A stretch of DNA of 64,000 nucleotides from Mesorhizobium carmichaelinearum (lineage in GTDB: Bacteria > Pseudomonadota > Alphaproteobacteria > Rhizobiales > Rhizobiaceae), in contig NZ_FZQR01000020.1 in NCBI RefSeq assembly GCF_900199455.1, positions 1 through 64,000 on the forward strand. Direction: 5' to 3'. Positions 27,767-37,282 of this stretch are shown piece after piece; positions within the stretch are counted from its first letter, which is position 1; each line of letters starts with the position of its first letter. The notes beneath the pieces were generated by a model that was given only the letters and a program-made list of their open reading frames with translations, made no database searches and was not told the DNA's origin. Position numbers and translations under genes: made by a program.

Positions 27767-28122
27767 TGCATCATGAAGACCGAAGACCTGTTGTTTCCTT
27801 TTTCGGGGTTCGCTGAAAAGTCTTCAGCCTCAGCATGAGGGTCTGAGCCGTCTTGTGGTCCTTCGTTGCCATTGCCCGCAATGCGCGGCGCGCGGTCACA
27901 GCATCAAGGCCTTGGCGCCAGCCGCGTCGCCGGCAGCAAGGGCAGGCGAGTACCGAACCTCGTCAGGGTGAGGTCGAAACCGACGACAGGATCAAACGGC
28001 AGTACGGGCCGCGTCCTCAGAATTTCGGTTCGATCGCTGCGACGCGCCGGCCTTTCCACATTGTCGCCAACCGCCAGGCAGTACACGTACCGGACCGCGC
28101 CATCCCTATGATACCATGCTCT
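27767..28122. other. Intergenic stretch without a recognised gene
   Basis: There are short open frames on both strands between the monooxygenase and the DUF309 gene but none resembles a known family. The end nearest 27767 may hold a terminator for the sulfonate operon, but no clear stem with a T-run is visible. Confidence 0.35.
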
Positions 28123-28662
28123 ATGGCCATTGGCTCGACATCGCGTCCTCGGCACCTGCCGGAAAAGGGGTTTCCAGCCTACGCGTACTTGCCCGGCAGG
28201 TATCCGCATCCCGTCCGCGATCCCGCTGGACATAGCTATCGTGTCGAGCCGATGCCGGTCACCGCAGATGCGTCGCTTGGCTCAGATCCATTCCTCAGGG
28301 GCCTCGACCTCTTCAATCACGGTTATTACTGGGAAGCACATGAGGCTTGGGAAGGTCTCTGGCAGGTTGCGGACCGAGGCGGCCCTTCACGCGTGTTCTT
28401 TAAAGCATTGATCCTGTTGTCGGCAGCCGGCGTGAAGATACGTGAGGGCAAAACTGCTGCAGCGGTGCGCCACTCTCAGCGCGCCGCAATGCTGTTTCGT
28501 CGATTGAACGGCCCGTCGGAACATATTGTCGAAAACGCGCTTGGCCTCCCGCCAGCAATTCTCGCCGACTATGCCGAAGCAGCAACAAGGGTCCCCGCTG
28601 CGTTGCGGGACGTGCCACTTGGTCGGCCTCAACCAGTGTTTGATTTCGTCCTCGGCTCGTAA
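28123..28662 (+). CDS. DUF309-domain protein
   Basis: This 179-residue protein has the DUF309 core LFNHGYYWEAHEAWEGLWQV and the N-terminal pattern PEKGFPAYAYLPGRYPHPVR typical of rhizobial members. DUF309 proteins are small helical proteins of unknown function. The ATG at 28123 is one of two close candidates (28108 is the other); the open frame continues further upstream but does not resemble the family there. It seems to stand alone. Confidence 0.75.
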   Translation: MAIGSTSRPRHLPEKGFPAYAYLPGRYPHPVRDPAGHSYRVEPMPVTADASLGSDPFLRGLDLFNHGYYWEAHEAWEGLWQVADRGGPSRVFFKALILLSAAGVKIREGKTAAAVRHSQRAAMLFRRLNGPSEHIVENALGLPPAILADYAEAATRVPAALRDVPLGRPQPVFDFVLGS

Positions 28663-28767
28663 GCGGCAAAGATACTGGCGCAGTGAACTCAATTCTGTTC
28701 CACACTGCATCTTACGCGACTTTTAATATCTCTGGGAATCTGGCTAATGCGGCGTTGAATGCTCGGT

Positions 28768-29463
28768 TCATCCGCTTGTGGATTGCGAGAGACCGTCCAC
28801 GCGCAATTTATTTCGAGCGATCCGCCATGCCGACTCGACATGCCGGCGCGCCGCCGCCTCGGCCTTATCGGGCTTGCGCGACCGGATGGCGTCCATGATC
28901 TCGGTCATCTCAGCGATCGCAGGCTCGCGGCGATTGGCCGAAAGGATGGTCATGGAACGCAGCTGGTTGATACGGACATTGAGCCCGGTCACGATCTCCC
29001 AGGCGACGCGCTTGTCCGCGGCCTCGAACAGCACTTCGTAGAAGCTCGTCGTCGCCCGCATCACCTCGGCCGGTTTGCCGGACGCCCATGCGTCGAAAAG
29101 ATTGGCCAGGGCGCGGTCGAGCAAGGCCAATTGCGCGTCGGTGGCCGACAGGGCGCAGGCACGCGCTGCGATGCCTTCGAGCAAAGCCCTCAGCTCATAG
29201 ATCTCGTCGGTGCGGCCGAGGTCGGGCTTGGCCACAGCCGGCCCATGCCCCGGTATCATCTGCACTAGGCCCTCGGCCTCCAGCTGCCGCAGAACCTCGC
29301 GCACGACGGAACGACTGACGCCAAGCTGGTCGCAAAGCGGCCGCTCGACCAGCCTTTCGCCAGGCTGGAAGTGGAAATCCATGATCGCGTCGCGCATGCG
29401 CTCCAGCGCCAGCGTCCTCAAGGTCTTGGCGCTGCGGTCGATGCGAAGCGTGTCGTCTGGCAT
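28768..29463 (-). CDS. GntR-family regulator, FadR/FCD subfamily
   Basis: This 231-residue regulator has an N-terminal winged helix (LCDQLGVSRSVVREVLRQLE) and a C-terminal FCD all-helical domain (residues 85-215). The ATG at 29463 is used because the upstream 40 codons lie in the operator/promoter region. It diverges from the PF06684-monooxygenase operon and probably represses it in the absence of a carboxylic-acid-type ligand. Confidence 0.88.
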   Translation of the reverse strand: MPDDTLRIDRSAKTLRTLALERMRDAIMDFHFQPGERLVERPLCDQLGVSRSVVREVLRQLEAEGLVQMIPGHGPAVAKPDLGRTDEIYELRALLEGIAARACALSATDAQLALLDRALANLFDAWASGKPAEVMRATTSFYEVLFEAADKRVAWEIVTGLNVRINQLRSMTILSANRREPAIAEMTEIMDAIRSRKPDKAEAAARRHVESAWRIARNKLRVDGLSQSTSG

Positions 29464-29537
29464 GTGTTGTGTTGCCTCCTGCGCCGCCACAAAACAGATT
29501 CCATGCCCGGTTGACAAGGTACTTGGCGCTCCATAGC

Positions 29538-29549
29538 ATGGTATACCAT
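29538..29549. promoter_or_regulatory. Candidate GntR (FCD) operator
   Basis: ATGGTATACCAT is a perfect 12-base palindrome in the 138-base gap between the divergent gntR and PF06684 genes. Its centre, GGTATACC, resembles the GTATAC core bound by several FadR/VanR-type regulators, so it is a good candidate for the shared operator. Confidence 0.6.
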
Positions 29550-29601
29550 AAGATGATATGGGGATCACACGATCCCAAGGCATCGCCGACCCGAGGATTT
29601 C

Positions 29602-30189
29602 ATGCAGCCTGCTATCCGCAAGATCGTGACCTATACCGAGAACACGCTGATCGAAGGTGGCAAGGCTGCCCCCCGGCCGCTGCGCCTGATCGGGGTCGCC
29701 GCGGTGCTGACCAATCCCTGGGCCGGTCGCGGCTTCACCGACGATCTGTCGCCCGAAATCCGCGCCTCTGCCCCGGTGCTGGGAGAGATCCTGACCCGCG
29801 AGATCATTGCCATCGCCGGTTCCGGCGAGGCAATCGAGGGTTATGGCAAGGCGGCCATTTGCGGCACCTCAGGCGAGATCGAGCATGCCTCGGCGCTCAT
29901 CCACACGCTGCATTTCGGCAATCATTATCGCCGTGCCGTCGGCGCCAAGACCTATCTTGCCTTCACCAATCTGCGCGGCGGGCCGAACACGCCGATCATG
30001 ATCCCGCTGATGGACAAGAATGACGAGGGACGGCGCTCGCATTACCTGACCGTGCATTTCCAGATCGGCGATGCGCCGGCGCCGGACGAGCTGGTGGTCG
30101 CGCTTGGCGCTTCGATCGGCGGTCGCCCGCATCACCGCATCGGCGACCGCTATCAGGACCTCAAGGAGCTTGGGGACGTGCATGGCTGA
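29602..30189 (+). CDS. PF06684 'amino acid synthesis' family protein
   Basis: This 195-residue protein matches PF06684 over its whole length (VAAVLTNPWAGRGFTDDLSP; AAICGTSGEIEHASALIHTL). The family name is historical and no activity is established, to my knowledge. It is the first gene of an operon with a hydrolase/flavin reductase, a monooxygenase and a dehydrogenase, and it overlaps the next gene by eight bases. Its constant company suggests an accessory catalytic role in opening or hydrolysing the pathway substrate. Confidence 0.82.
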   Translation: MQPAIRKIVTYTENTLIEGGKAAPRPLRLIGVAAVLTNPWAGRGFTDDLSPEIRASAPVLGEILTREIIAIAGSGEAIEGYGKAAICGTSGEIEHASALIHTLHFGNHYRRAVGAKTYLAFTNLRGGPNTPIMIPLMDKNDEGRRSHYLTVHFQIGDAPAPDELVVALGASIGGRPHHRIGDRYQDLKELGDVHG

Positions 30190-31981
30190 CGCTTCCGCAT
30201 GGGCTCGACAGGGCACGGCTCCCGACGGCACCGGCTTCATCCGCGCCGGATCGGGCTCGCCGGTGCTGTTCATCCATGGCGTCGGCATGAACGCCGCGAT
30301 CTGGCAGCCGCAGATCGAGCGCATGGCCAATGGCTTTGACGTGATCGCCATAGACATGCTCGGCCACGGCCAGTCGCCACTGCCGCCGCAGCACCCGGAA
30401 CTGGCCGACTACGCCGACCAGGCCATGCGCCTGCTCGATCATCTCGGCCTCGATAAGATATCCGTCGTCGGCCATTCGATGGGTGCGCTCGTTGCCCAGG
30501 AGTTGGCCCTGCGCGCACCGGAGCGCGTCCACCGCATCGTTTCCCTGAATGCGGTGTTCCGCCGCCCACCTGAATTGGTCGAAGCTGTACGCCAGCGAGC
30601 GGTGGCGCTCAATAGCCGCAGCGATATGGCCGGTACGGCACAAACCATTGCCCGCTGGTTCGGCGATCCGGTGCCGGCCGCGCTGGAAGCGGCAGCGCGG
30701 AAGACGGCATCCGCACTGAGCGCGGTCGACCCGGAAGGCTATGCCCGCACTTATCGCCTGTTCGCTCGTGCCGACGGCGATCATGCTGACCGCCTGCCGA
30801 CGCTGGCCGTGCCGGCCCTGTTCATGACCGGCTCCGAGGACAGGAACTCTTCGCCGGCAATGTCGGCCGCGATGGCACGCCTGGCGCCGCAGGGCCGCTG
30901 CACGGTGCTGCCGGGCGAGAAGCACATGATGGCGGTCGCGGCACCGGACCTCACCACGCGCCATATCGTTGACTTCCTCACAGAGGACGAAGCGGCCGAA
31001 CAAGACGGCACTGCGAAGACGAATACCGGGTTCGACAGCGGCGAGTTCCGCCGTGCGCTTGGCTCCTTCCTCACCGGCGTCACCATCGTCACCACGATCG
31101 GCCCCGAAGGCGAGCCGCGCGGCTTCACCGCCAACTCCTTCACTTCGGTGTCGCTCGATCCGCCGCTGGTGCTCGTCTGCATCGCGCACAAGGCATTAGG
31201 CCATCCCGTCTTCGCGACATCGAAGAGCTTCGCCATCAACATCCTCAACGAGGGTCAGAAGGCGGCGTCCGGCATCTTTGCCTCGAAAGCGGCCGACAAA
31301 TTCGCCTCGGTGGCATGGCGGCCCGGACGAACCGGCAGCCCTGTGCTCGACGGCTCCGTCGCGTCCTTCGACTGCGACATGGAGCGGCTGGTCGAGGCCG
31401 GCGATCATTCGATCCTCATCGGCCGCGTCCGCGATTTCGAGCACAACTCGTCGCAGCCGCTCGGCTATTGCCGCGGCGCCTATGTCGCACCCGGCCTCAG
31501 CCAGGACGCGCTGGCCGCCACCCAGCCCGGCACCGATGTCGGCGCCATCCTCGAAAATGGTGGCCGGATCCTGTTCCTGGAAACGGCGGACGGTTTCGAA
31601 CTGCCGTGCGGCCGAGGACTGGGCTCGGCTGGCGATGACAAAAGCCTCCGAGGGCTGCTTGCGGCAAAGGCCATCGAGGCCCAGCTCGGCTTCCTGTTCG
31701 CCGTCTGGGACGACGCCGGAACTGTTTCGCGCACGCATGTCTACTATCGCGGCACGTTCGACGTGCCCGCTTTCAGCGATCGCGGCATCCGGCTGATCGA
31801 GATCGACGCGATCGAAGGATTGAAAGTCGCCGATCCGGCGATCCGCTCCATGCTCGCGCGCTATGTCAGGGAATGCTCGGTGGATGCCTTCGGCGTCTAT
31901 GTCGGCAACGACGTCGAAGGCGAGGTCCGGCCGCTCGCCAGCCCCCGTGCTTCCGCCGTCAATACAGGTGACCACGGATGA
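30182..31981 (+). CDS. Fusion of alpha/beta hydrolase and flavin reductase, with extra C-terminal domain
   Basis: This 599-residue protein has at least two enzyme domains. Residues 1-270 are an alpha/beta hydrolase with the oxyanion HG in FIHGVGMNAAIW and the nucleophile elbow VVGHSMGALV; the late His is in GEKHMMAV. Residues 285-440 are a flavin reductase-like split barrel (FLTGVTIVTTIGPEGEPRGF, then TANSFTSVSLDPPLVLVCI). Residues 445-599 (GRILFLETADGFELPCGRGL) resemble a Nudix-type fold, which is only an inference. In the Rut pathway the hydrolase (RutD) and reductase (RutF) are separate proteins; here they are joined. The start at 30182 overlaps the preceding gene. Confidence 0.88.
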   Translation: MADASAWARQGTAPDGTGFIRAGSGSPVLFIHGVGMNAAIWQPQIERMANGFDVIAIDMLGHGQSPLPPQHPELADYADQAMRLLDHLGLDKISVVGHSMGALVAQELALRAPERVHRIVSLNAVFRRPPELVEAVRQRAVALNSRSDMAGTAQTIARWFGDPVPAALEAAARKTASALSAVDPEGYARTYRLFARADGDHADRLPTLAVPALFMTGSEDRNSSPAMSAAMARLAPQGRCTVLPGEKHMMAVAAPDLTTRHIVDFLTEDEAAEQDGTAKTNTGFDSGEFRRALGSFLTGVTIVTTIGPEGEPRGFTANSFTSVSLDPPLVLVCIAHKALGHPVFATSKSFAINILNEGQKAASGIFASKAADKFASVAWRPGRTGSPVLDGSVASFDCDMERLVEAGDHSILIGRVRDFEHNSSQPLGYCRGAYVAPGLSQDALAATQPGTDVGAILENGGRILFLETADGFELPCGRGLGSAGDDKSLRGLLAAKAIEAQLGFLFAVWDDAGTVSRTHVYYRGTFDVPAFSDRGIRLIEIDAIEGLKVADPAIRSMLARYVRECSVDAFGVYVGNDVEGEVRPLASPRASAVNTGDHG

Positions 31982-33015
31982 AATTCTCACTCTTCGTGCA
32001 CATGGAACGGTCAGACTTGGCCAAGCCGCATTCCGAGCTTGTGACCGAGCTTGAGGAACTGGTCCTGATGGCCGAACAGGCAGGCTTTGAGACCGCCTGG
32101 ATCGGCGAGCATCACGGCATGGAATTCACCATCTCGCCGAACCCGTTCATCAACATCGCCTATCTTGGCGCCAAGACGAAGCGCATCCGTCTCGGCACGG
32201 GGACAATCGTCGCGCCGTTCTGGCATCCGATCAAGCTTGCGGGCGAAGCGGCGATGGCCGACGTCATCACCGGCGGCCGGCTCGACATCGGCATCGCGCG
32301 CGGCGCCTACAGCTATGAGTACCAGCGCCTCTTCCCGGGACTCGATGCCTGGGGCGCCGGTCAGCGCATGCGCGAGATGGTGCCCGCCATTCGCGGTCTC
32401 TGGGACGGCGATTTCGAACTCAACGGCGAATTCTGGTCGTTCCCGCCAACCACCTCGTCACCCAAGCCTTTGCAAAAATCCTATCCGCCTATCTGGGTAG
32501 CGGCGCGCGATCCCAACTCGCATGATTTCGCCGTCGCCAACAAATGCAATGTGCAGGTGACACCGCTTGCCTCCGGTGACGACGAAGTAACCAGCCTGAT
32601 GCAGCGCTTCAACACGGCGTGCGATGCTCATCCCGATATTGCCCGGCCGGAAATCATGCTTCTGATGCACACATTCGTCGCCGAGGATGCGGCCGATGCC
32701 GATCGCCTCGCGCAGGATCTCTCGACCTTCTACTGCCAGTTCGGCGCCTGGTTCCAGAACAAGAAACCGGTGCATCAAGGCGTGCTTGAACCGCTGACTT
32801 CAGATGAAATCGCGGCCATGCCGCAATATGCGGCGGACAAGATCAGGCAGAACCTGGTGATCGGCGAGCCGGACGAGGTCGTCGCCCGGCTGAAAGCCTA
32901 CGAAGCGCTCGGCTACGACCAGTATTCGATCTGGATCGACAGCGGTCTCCCGCACGAGCGCAAGACGAAATCGCTGCAACTGTTCATCGACCGGGTGATG
33001 CCGGCCTTCCTCTGA
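31978..33015 (+). CDS. LLM-class flavin-dependent monooxygenase
   Basis: This 345-residue bacterial-luciferase-like protein has an N-terminal GFETAWIGEHHGMEFTISPN, then GGRLDIGIARGAYSYEY and a C-terminal segment DEVVARLKAYEALGYDQYSI. It starts on an ATGA overlap with the fusion gene, whose flavin reductase domain would supply reduced FMN: a two-component monooxygenase. The nearest functional analogue by arrangement is RutA, but the sequence alone does not give the substrate. Confidence 0.88.
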   Translation: MKFSLFVHMERSDLAKPHSELVTELEELVLMAEQAGFETAWIGEHHGMEFTISPNPFINIAYLGAKTKRIRLGTGTIVAPFWHPIKLAGEAAMADVITGGRLDIGIARGAYSYEYQRLFPGLDAWGAGQRMREMVPAIRGLWDGDFELNGEFWSFPPTTSSPKPLQKSYPPIWVAARDPNSHDFAVANKCNVQVTPLASGDDEVTSLMQRFNTACDAHPDIARPEIMLLMHTFVAEDAADADRLAQDLSTFYCQFGAWFQNKKPVHQGVLEPLTSDEIAAMPQYAADKIRQNLVIGEPDEVVARLKAYEALGYDQYSIWIDSGLPHERKTKSLQLFIDRVMPAFL

Positions 33016-33025
33016 TCGCGAGCCC

Positions 33026-34495
33026 ATGACCGACGCTCAATTCCGGAATTTCATCGACGGCCGTTTCGACTTGCCGTCCACCACTTTCGACAGTATCGAC
33101 CCGTCGACCGGCGCGCCATGGGCGAAAATGCCGGCAGCAAGCGAAGCCGATGTCGACCGCGCCGTCGAGGCGGCGCACCGTGCACTGCGCTCCGGTCCCT
33201 GGGCCAGGGTGACAGCGACCGCGCGCGGCAAATTGCTGGTCAAGCTCGGCGACCTCGTCGTCGCCAATGCCGGCCGCCTGGCTGAGCTGGAATCGCGTGA
33301 CACCGGCAAGATCATCCGCGAGACCCGTGCCCAGATTGCCTATGTCGGCGACTACTACCGCTATTATGGCGGGCTCGCCGACAAGCATGAAGGCGCGCAT
33401 ATACCGATCGACAAGGCGGATCTCGACGTCACCATCCGCCGCGAACCGATCGGCGTCGTTGCCGCGGTCGTGCCGTGGAACTCGCAGCTTTTCCTTTCGG
33501 CCGTCAAGCTCGGCCCGGCTCTCGCCGCCGGTTGCACAGTCGTTCTCAAAGCCTCCGAGGACGGGCCCGCGCCGCTGCTCGCCTTCGCCGAGCTCGTGCA
33601 CGAGGCCGGCTTTCCCTCGGGCACAGTCAACATCCTCACCGGCTTCGGCCATGATTGCGGCCGGCGCCTGACCAGCCATCCGCTGGTCTCACGCGTCGCC
33701 TTCACCGGCGGTCCTTCGACGGCGCGGGCCATCGTCAGGAACACAGCCGAAAACCTCGCCTACACCACGCTCGAACTTGGCGGCAAAAGCCCGGTCGTCG
33801 TCTTCGCAGACGCCGATCTCGACAGCGCCGCCAATGCGGTCGTCGCCGGCATTTTCGCCGCGACCGGCCAGAGTTGTGTCGCCGGCTCGCGGCTCCTGGT
33901 CGAGCGTTCGGTGAAGGATGAATTCCTCGCCCGCCTCAAGCGCAAGGCCGAAGCGATCCACATCGGCGATCCGCAGGATCCGGCGACCGAAATGGGTCCG
34001 CTCGCCACGCTGCGTCAACGCGACTGGGTCGAGAAGGTGGTCGCGGAAAGCCTCGCCGCGGGTGGCATGCTGGTCATCGGCGGAACACGGCCAGCCGGCA
34101 GCGGCTTCTACTACGCACCGACCATCATCGATGCCGGCAGCAGCGGCCTGCCCTGTGTGCGCGAGGAGCTGTTCGGACCAGTGCTCAGCGTGCTTGCCTT
34201 CGATACCGAAGTGCAAGCGCTGGCGCTGGCCAACGACACACCCTTCGGCCTGGCTTCGGGCGTGTTCACCAGCAATCTCGGCAAGGCCCACCGCATGGCG
34301 CGCGACATCCATGCCGGCGTCGTCTGGGTCAACACCTATCGCGCCGTATCGCCGCTCGTTCCCTTCGGCGGCTACGGCCTGTCAGGCCTCGGCCGTGAAG
34401 GCGGGCTCGACGCCATCAGAGACTACACACGCTCGAAATCCGTATGGATCAACACCTCGGACGAGCCGATCCCCGATCCCTTCGTCATGCGCTGA
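33026..34495 (+). CDS. Aldehyde dehydrogenase
   Basis: This 489-residue NAD(P)-dependent aldehyde dehydrogenase has the catalytic Cys in ATGQSCVAGSRLLVE, the general-base Glu in LELGGKSPVVVF and the cofactor motif FTGGPSTARAIV. The Cys motif GQSC resembles betaine/semialdehyde dehydrogenases. It starts ten bases after the monooxygenase and presumably oxidises the aldehyde produced by the pathway. Confidence 0.9.
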   Translation: MTDAQFRNFIDGRFDLPSTTFDSIDPSTGAPWAKMPAASEADVDRAVEAAHRALRSGPWARVTATARGKLLVKLGDLVVANAGRLAELESRDTGKIIRETRAQIAYVGDYYRYYGGLADKHEGAHIPIDKADLDVTIRREPIGVVAAVVPWNSQLFLSAVKLGPALAAGCTVVLKASEDGPAPLLAFAELVHEAGFPSGTVNILTGFGHDCGRRLTSHPLVSRVAFTGGPSTARAIVRNTAENLAYTTLELGGKSPVVVFADADLDSAANAVVAGIFAATGQSCVAGSRLLVERSVKDEFLARLKRKAEAIHIGDPQDPATEMGPLATLRQRDWVEKVVAESLAAGGMLVIGGTRPAGSGFYYAPTIIDAGSSGLPCVREELFGPVLSVLAFDTEVQALALANDTPFGLASGVFTSNLGKAHRMARDIHAGVVWVNTYRAVSPLVPFGGYGLSGLGREGGLDAIRDYTRSKSVWINTSDEPIPDPFVMR

Positions 34496-34554
34496 GGCGC
34501 GCGGGACGCAGGTGCACTGAGAAAAACAAGAACAGACCAACAGAGGAGAATGAC

Positions 34555-35559
34555 ATGAAACTGATTTTGACCGGCCTGCTGGCCGGACTGCTCGCGGCGA
34601 CCGCCGCCAAGGCCGACGAGATGGCGTTCACCAGCTGGGGCGGCACTACGCAGGAGGCGCAGACCAAATCCTGGGCGGCACCCTTCGAAGCCAGCTCCGG
34701 CATCAAGGTGCTGCAGGATGGGCCGACCGACTACGGCAAGCTCAAGGCCATGGTCGACGCCGGCAACGTCACCTGGGATGTCGTCGACGTGGAAATGGAT
34801 TTCGCCATAAAGGCCGCCAAGGACGGGCTGCTGGAGCCGATCGACTATGCGGTCGTGCCCAAGGCCGATCTCGACCCGCGCTTCAGCAATGAGCATGCCG
34901 TCGGCAGCTTTTACTATTCCTTCGTGCTCGCCTGGAACAAGGGCGCCATCCCGGGCGAACCGACCGGCTGGGCCGACATGTTCGACACCAAGAAGTTTCC
35001 CGGCAAGCGGACCTTTTACAAATGGTCGGCGCCGGGCGTCATCGAAATCGCTTTGCTGGCCGACGGCGTGCCGGCGGACAAGCTCTATCCGCTCGATCTC
35101 GACCGTGCGTTCAAGAAGCTCGACACCATCAAGTCCGATATCGTCTGGTGGGGCGGCGGCGCCGAATCGCAGCAGCTGATTGCTTCCGGCGAAGCTGCGT
35201 TTGGCCAGTTGTGGAACGGTCGCGTCTTCGCCCTTCAGCAGGATGGCACCGATATCGGCGTCTCCTGGAATCAGAACCTCACCGCCGCCGACGTGCTCGT
35301 CGTGCCGAAGGGTGCCAAGAACAAGGACAGCGCGATGAAGTTCCTCGCTGCCGCCACCGGCCCGACCGGCCAGGCAAAATTCGCCGAGGCAAGCGGCTAT
35401 GCGCCCATCAACACCAAGGCCAAGGCGGAGATGCCGGCCGATGCCGTCAAAGCCCTGCCCGATGCCCATGTCCAGGGCCAGATCAACCTCGACATGAACT
35501 ACTGGGCCGAGCATCGCGACGAGATCGCCACACGCTGGTATGCTTGGCAGACCAAGTAG
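34555..35559 (+). CDS. ABC transporter substrate-binding protein, spermidine/putrescine type
   Basis: This 334-residue extracellular protein has a Sec signal (LILTGLLAGLLAATAAKA, cleavage likely before DEM). Its PotD-like fold shows MAFTSWGGTTQEAQ, WDVVDVEMDF and GQLWNGRVFALQQDG. It starts at the ATG at 34555, which is preceded by GAGGAG. This is the first gene of a four-gene importer that follows the catabolic enzymes in the same direction, so it probably binds the pathway substrate, likely a nitrogen compound. Confidence 0.88.
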   Translation: MKLILTGLLAGLLAATAAKADEMAFTSWGGTTQEAQTKSWAAPFEASSGIKVLQDGPTDYGKLKAMVDAGNVTWDVVDVEMDFAIKAAKDGLLEPIDYAVVPKADLDPRFSNEHAVGSFYYSFVLAWNKGAIPGEPTGWADMFDTKKFPGKRTFYKWSAPGVIEIALLADGVPADKLYPLDLDRAFKKLDTIKSDIVWWGGGAESQQLIASGEAAFGQLWNGRVFALQQDGTDIGVSWNQNLTAADVLVVPKGAKNKDSAMKFLAAATGPTGQAKFAEASGYAPINTKAKAEMPADAVKALPDAHVQGQINLDMNYWAEHRDEIATRWYAWQTK

Positions 35560-35618
35560 CGCCGTTGCAGGTTGACGGGACGCGGCTTGCACGCCCCGTT
35601 TCGAGACAGGACCGCTCG

Positions 35619-36479
35619 ATGCAGGGAAGTTTTTTCAGACGCAGCTCGGCTGCCGGCCTGCCGGCCGGCAGTGGCAGTGCGTTGCCGGCCCTGCTCCTGG
35701 TCGGCCTGTTCTTCATCGTGCCGGTGGTCGCTCTGCTGCTGCGCAGCGTCACCGATCCTGAACCCGGCTTGCAGAACTACGCGGCGCTGTTCGGCAGCGG
35801 CACCTATGTACGGGTGTTCCTCAACACCTTCCTGGTCGCATCGGTCGTCACCGCCGTCACCATCCTGGTGGCTTTCCCCGTCGCCTGGATGCTTGCGATC
35901 ATGCCGCCGGCCATGGGCTCGGTCGTCTTCGGCATCATCATCCTGTCGATGTGGACAAACCTTCTCACCCGCACCTATGCATGGATGGTGCTGCTGCAGC
36001 GCACCGGCGTCATCAATCGGGCCTTGATGGGGCTCGGCGTCATCCACGAGCCGCTGCCGCTCATCAACAATCTGGCCGGCGTCACCATCGGCATGGTCTA
36101 CATCATGCTGCCCTTCATGATCCTGCCGCTTGTCGGAACGCTGCGCGCTATCGACCCGATGACGCTGCGCGCCGCCGCCCTTTGCGGCGCGAGCCCGTTC
36201 GAGGCCTTCCGCCGCATCCTTTTGCCGCTGTCGCTTCCCGGCATCGCCGCCGGCGGCCTGATGATATTCGTCATGTCGCTTGGCTACTTCGTCACGCCTG
36301 CGCTGCTCGGCGGCACATCCAACATGATGCTGGCCGAGATGATCACACAGACGGTGCAGTCGCTGCTCAACTGGGGGCTCGGCAGTGCGGCCGCCTTTGT
36401 CCTGCTTGTCGTCACCATGGCGCTCTACGCGATCCAGCTTCGCCTGGTCGGCGCCAAGCACGCCGGCGGAGGGATCTGA
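35619..36479 (+). CDS. ABC transporter permease, PotB-like
   Basis: This 286-residue inner-membrane permease has six predicted helices and the EAA loop in ALCGASPFEAFRRILLPLSL. It contains NLLTRTYAWMVLLQRTGVIN, a block conserved in PotB/YdcU-type permeases. It is coupled to the second permease with only two bases between the genes. Confidence 0.88.
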   Translation: MQGSFFRRSSAAGLPAGSGSALPALLLVGLFFIVPVVALLLRSVTDPEPGLQNYAALFGSGTYVRVFLNTFLVASVVTAVTILVAFPVAWMLAIMPPAMGSVVFGIIILSMWTNLLTRTYAWMVLLQRTGVINRALMGLGVIHEPLPLINNLAGVTIGMVYIMLPFMILPLVGTLRAIDPMTLRAAALCGASPFEAFRRILLPLSLPGIAAGGLMIFVMSLGYFVTPALLGGTSNMMLAEMITQTVQSLLNWGLGSAAAFVLLVVTMALYAIQLRLVGAKHAGGGI

Positions 36480-36481
36480 GG

Positions 36482-37282
36482 ATGCTGCTCGACTACGACA
36501 GGCTCGGATGGCTGCGCGTGGCGCTTGTCGGCTTCACGGCGGCAGTCGCGGCTTTCCTGTTGCTGCCGGTGGTCTTCATCGTGCTCCTCTCATTCGGCTC
36601 GTCACGCTGGCTGGCCTTCCCGCCGCCCGGCTGGACGCTGAAATGGTACCAGCAATTGCTTGATGATCCGACCTGGATCGATGCCGCGCTGACCAGCGCC
36701 CGGATTGCCGCCATGGCCGCCATCCTCGCCGTTGTCATCGGCTTGTTCGCCTCCTTCAGCCTGGTCAGGGGTGAGTTTCGCGGACGCCAAGTCCTGCGCG
36801 GACTGCTGTTGACGCCGATGGTGCTGCCGGTCGTTGTCTTCGCCATCGCCATCTACGCCTTCTTCCTGCGCATCGGCCTCGCCGGCACCACGGTCGGCTT
36901 CGTCATCGCCCACACCATCCTGGCGTTGCCTTTCGCCATCATCCCAATCACTGCCGCGCTCGAGGGTTTCGACAAATCCATCGAGGACGCGGCCATTGTT
37001 TGCGGCGCCAGCCCGCTGCAGGCGCGGCTGAGGATCACCTTGCCGTCGATCAGGATCGGCATCTTTTCGGCGGCGATCTTCTCGTTCCTGGCCTCGTGGG
37101 ACGAGGTCGTGGTGGCGATCTTCATGGCGAGCCCGACCTTGCAAACCTTGCCGGTCAAGATCTGGGGCAGCCTGCGCGCCGACCTCAGCCCGGTCGTCGC
37201 CGCCGCCTCCAGCCTGCTTGTCGGCCTGACCTTGTGCCTGATGATCGTGACCGCACTCCTTCGCAGAAAATTGTCCAGATGA
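36482..37282 (+). CDS. ABC transporter permease, PotC-like
   Basis: This 266-residue inner-membrane permease has the EAA loop AAIVCGASPLQARLRITLPS and the PotC-type helix region FAFLLS-like near the start (LLLPVVFIVLLSFGSS). It overlaps the ATPase gene by four bases, so the last two genes are translationally coupled. Confidence 0.88.
   Translation: MLLDYDRLGWLRVALVGFTAAVAAFLLLPVVFIVLLSFGSSRWLAFPPPGWTLKWYQQLLDDPTWIDAALTSARIAAMAAILAVVIGLFASFSLVRGEFRGRQVLRGLLLTPMVLPVVVFAIAIYAFFLRIGLAGTTVGFVIAHTILALPFAIIPITAALEGFDKSIEDAAIVCGASPLQARLRITLPSIRIGIFSAAIFSFLASWDEVVVAIFMASPTLQTLPVKIWGSLRADLSPVVAAASSLLVGLTLCLMIVTALLRRKLSR

Noticed and set aside
28100-28120. Second GntR half-site ATGATACCAT at the DUF309 start
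   Set aside because: It resembles the palindrome at 29538 but lacks symmetry and spacing; probably chance.
34423-35592. 389-codon antisense frame over the binding-protein gene
   Set aside because: The plus strand encodes a clear PotD-like protein with a signal peptide; the antisense frame has no family.
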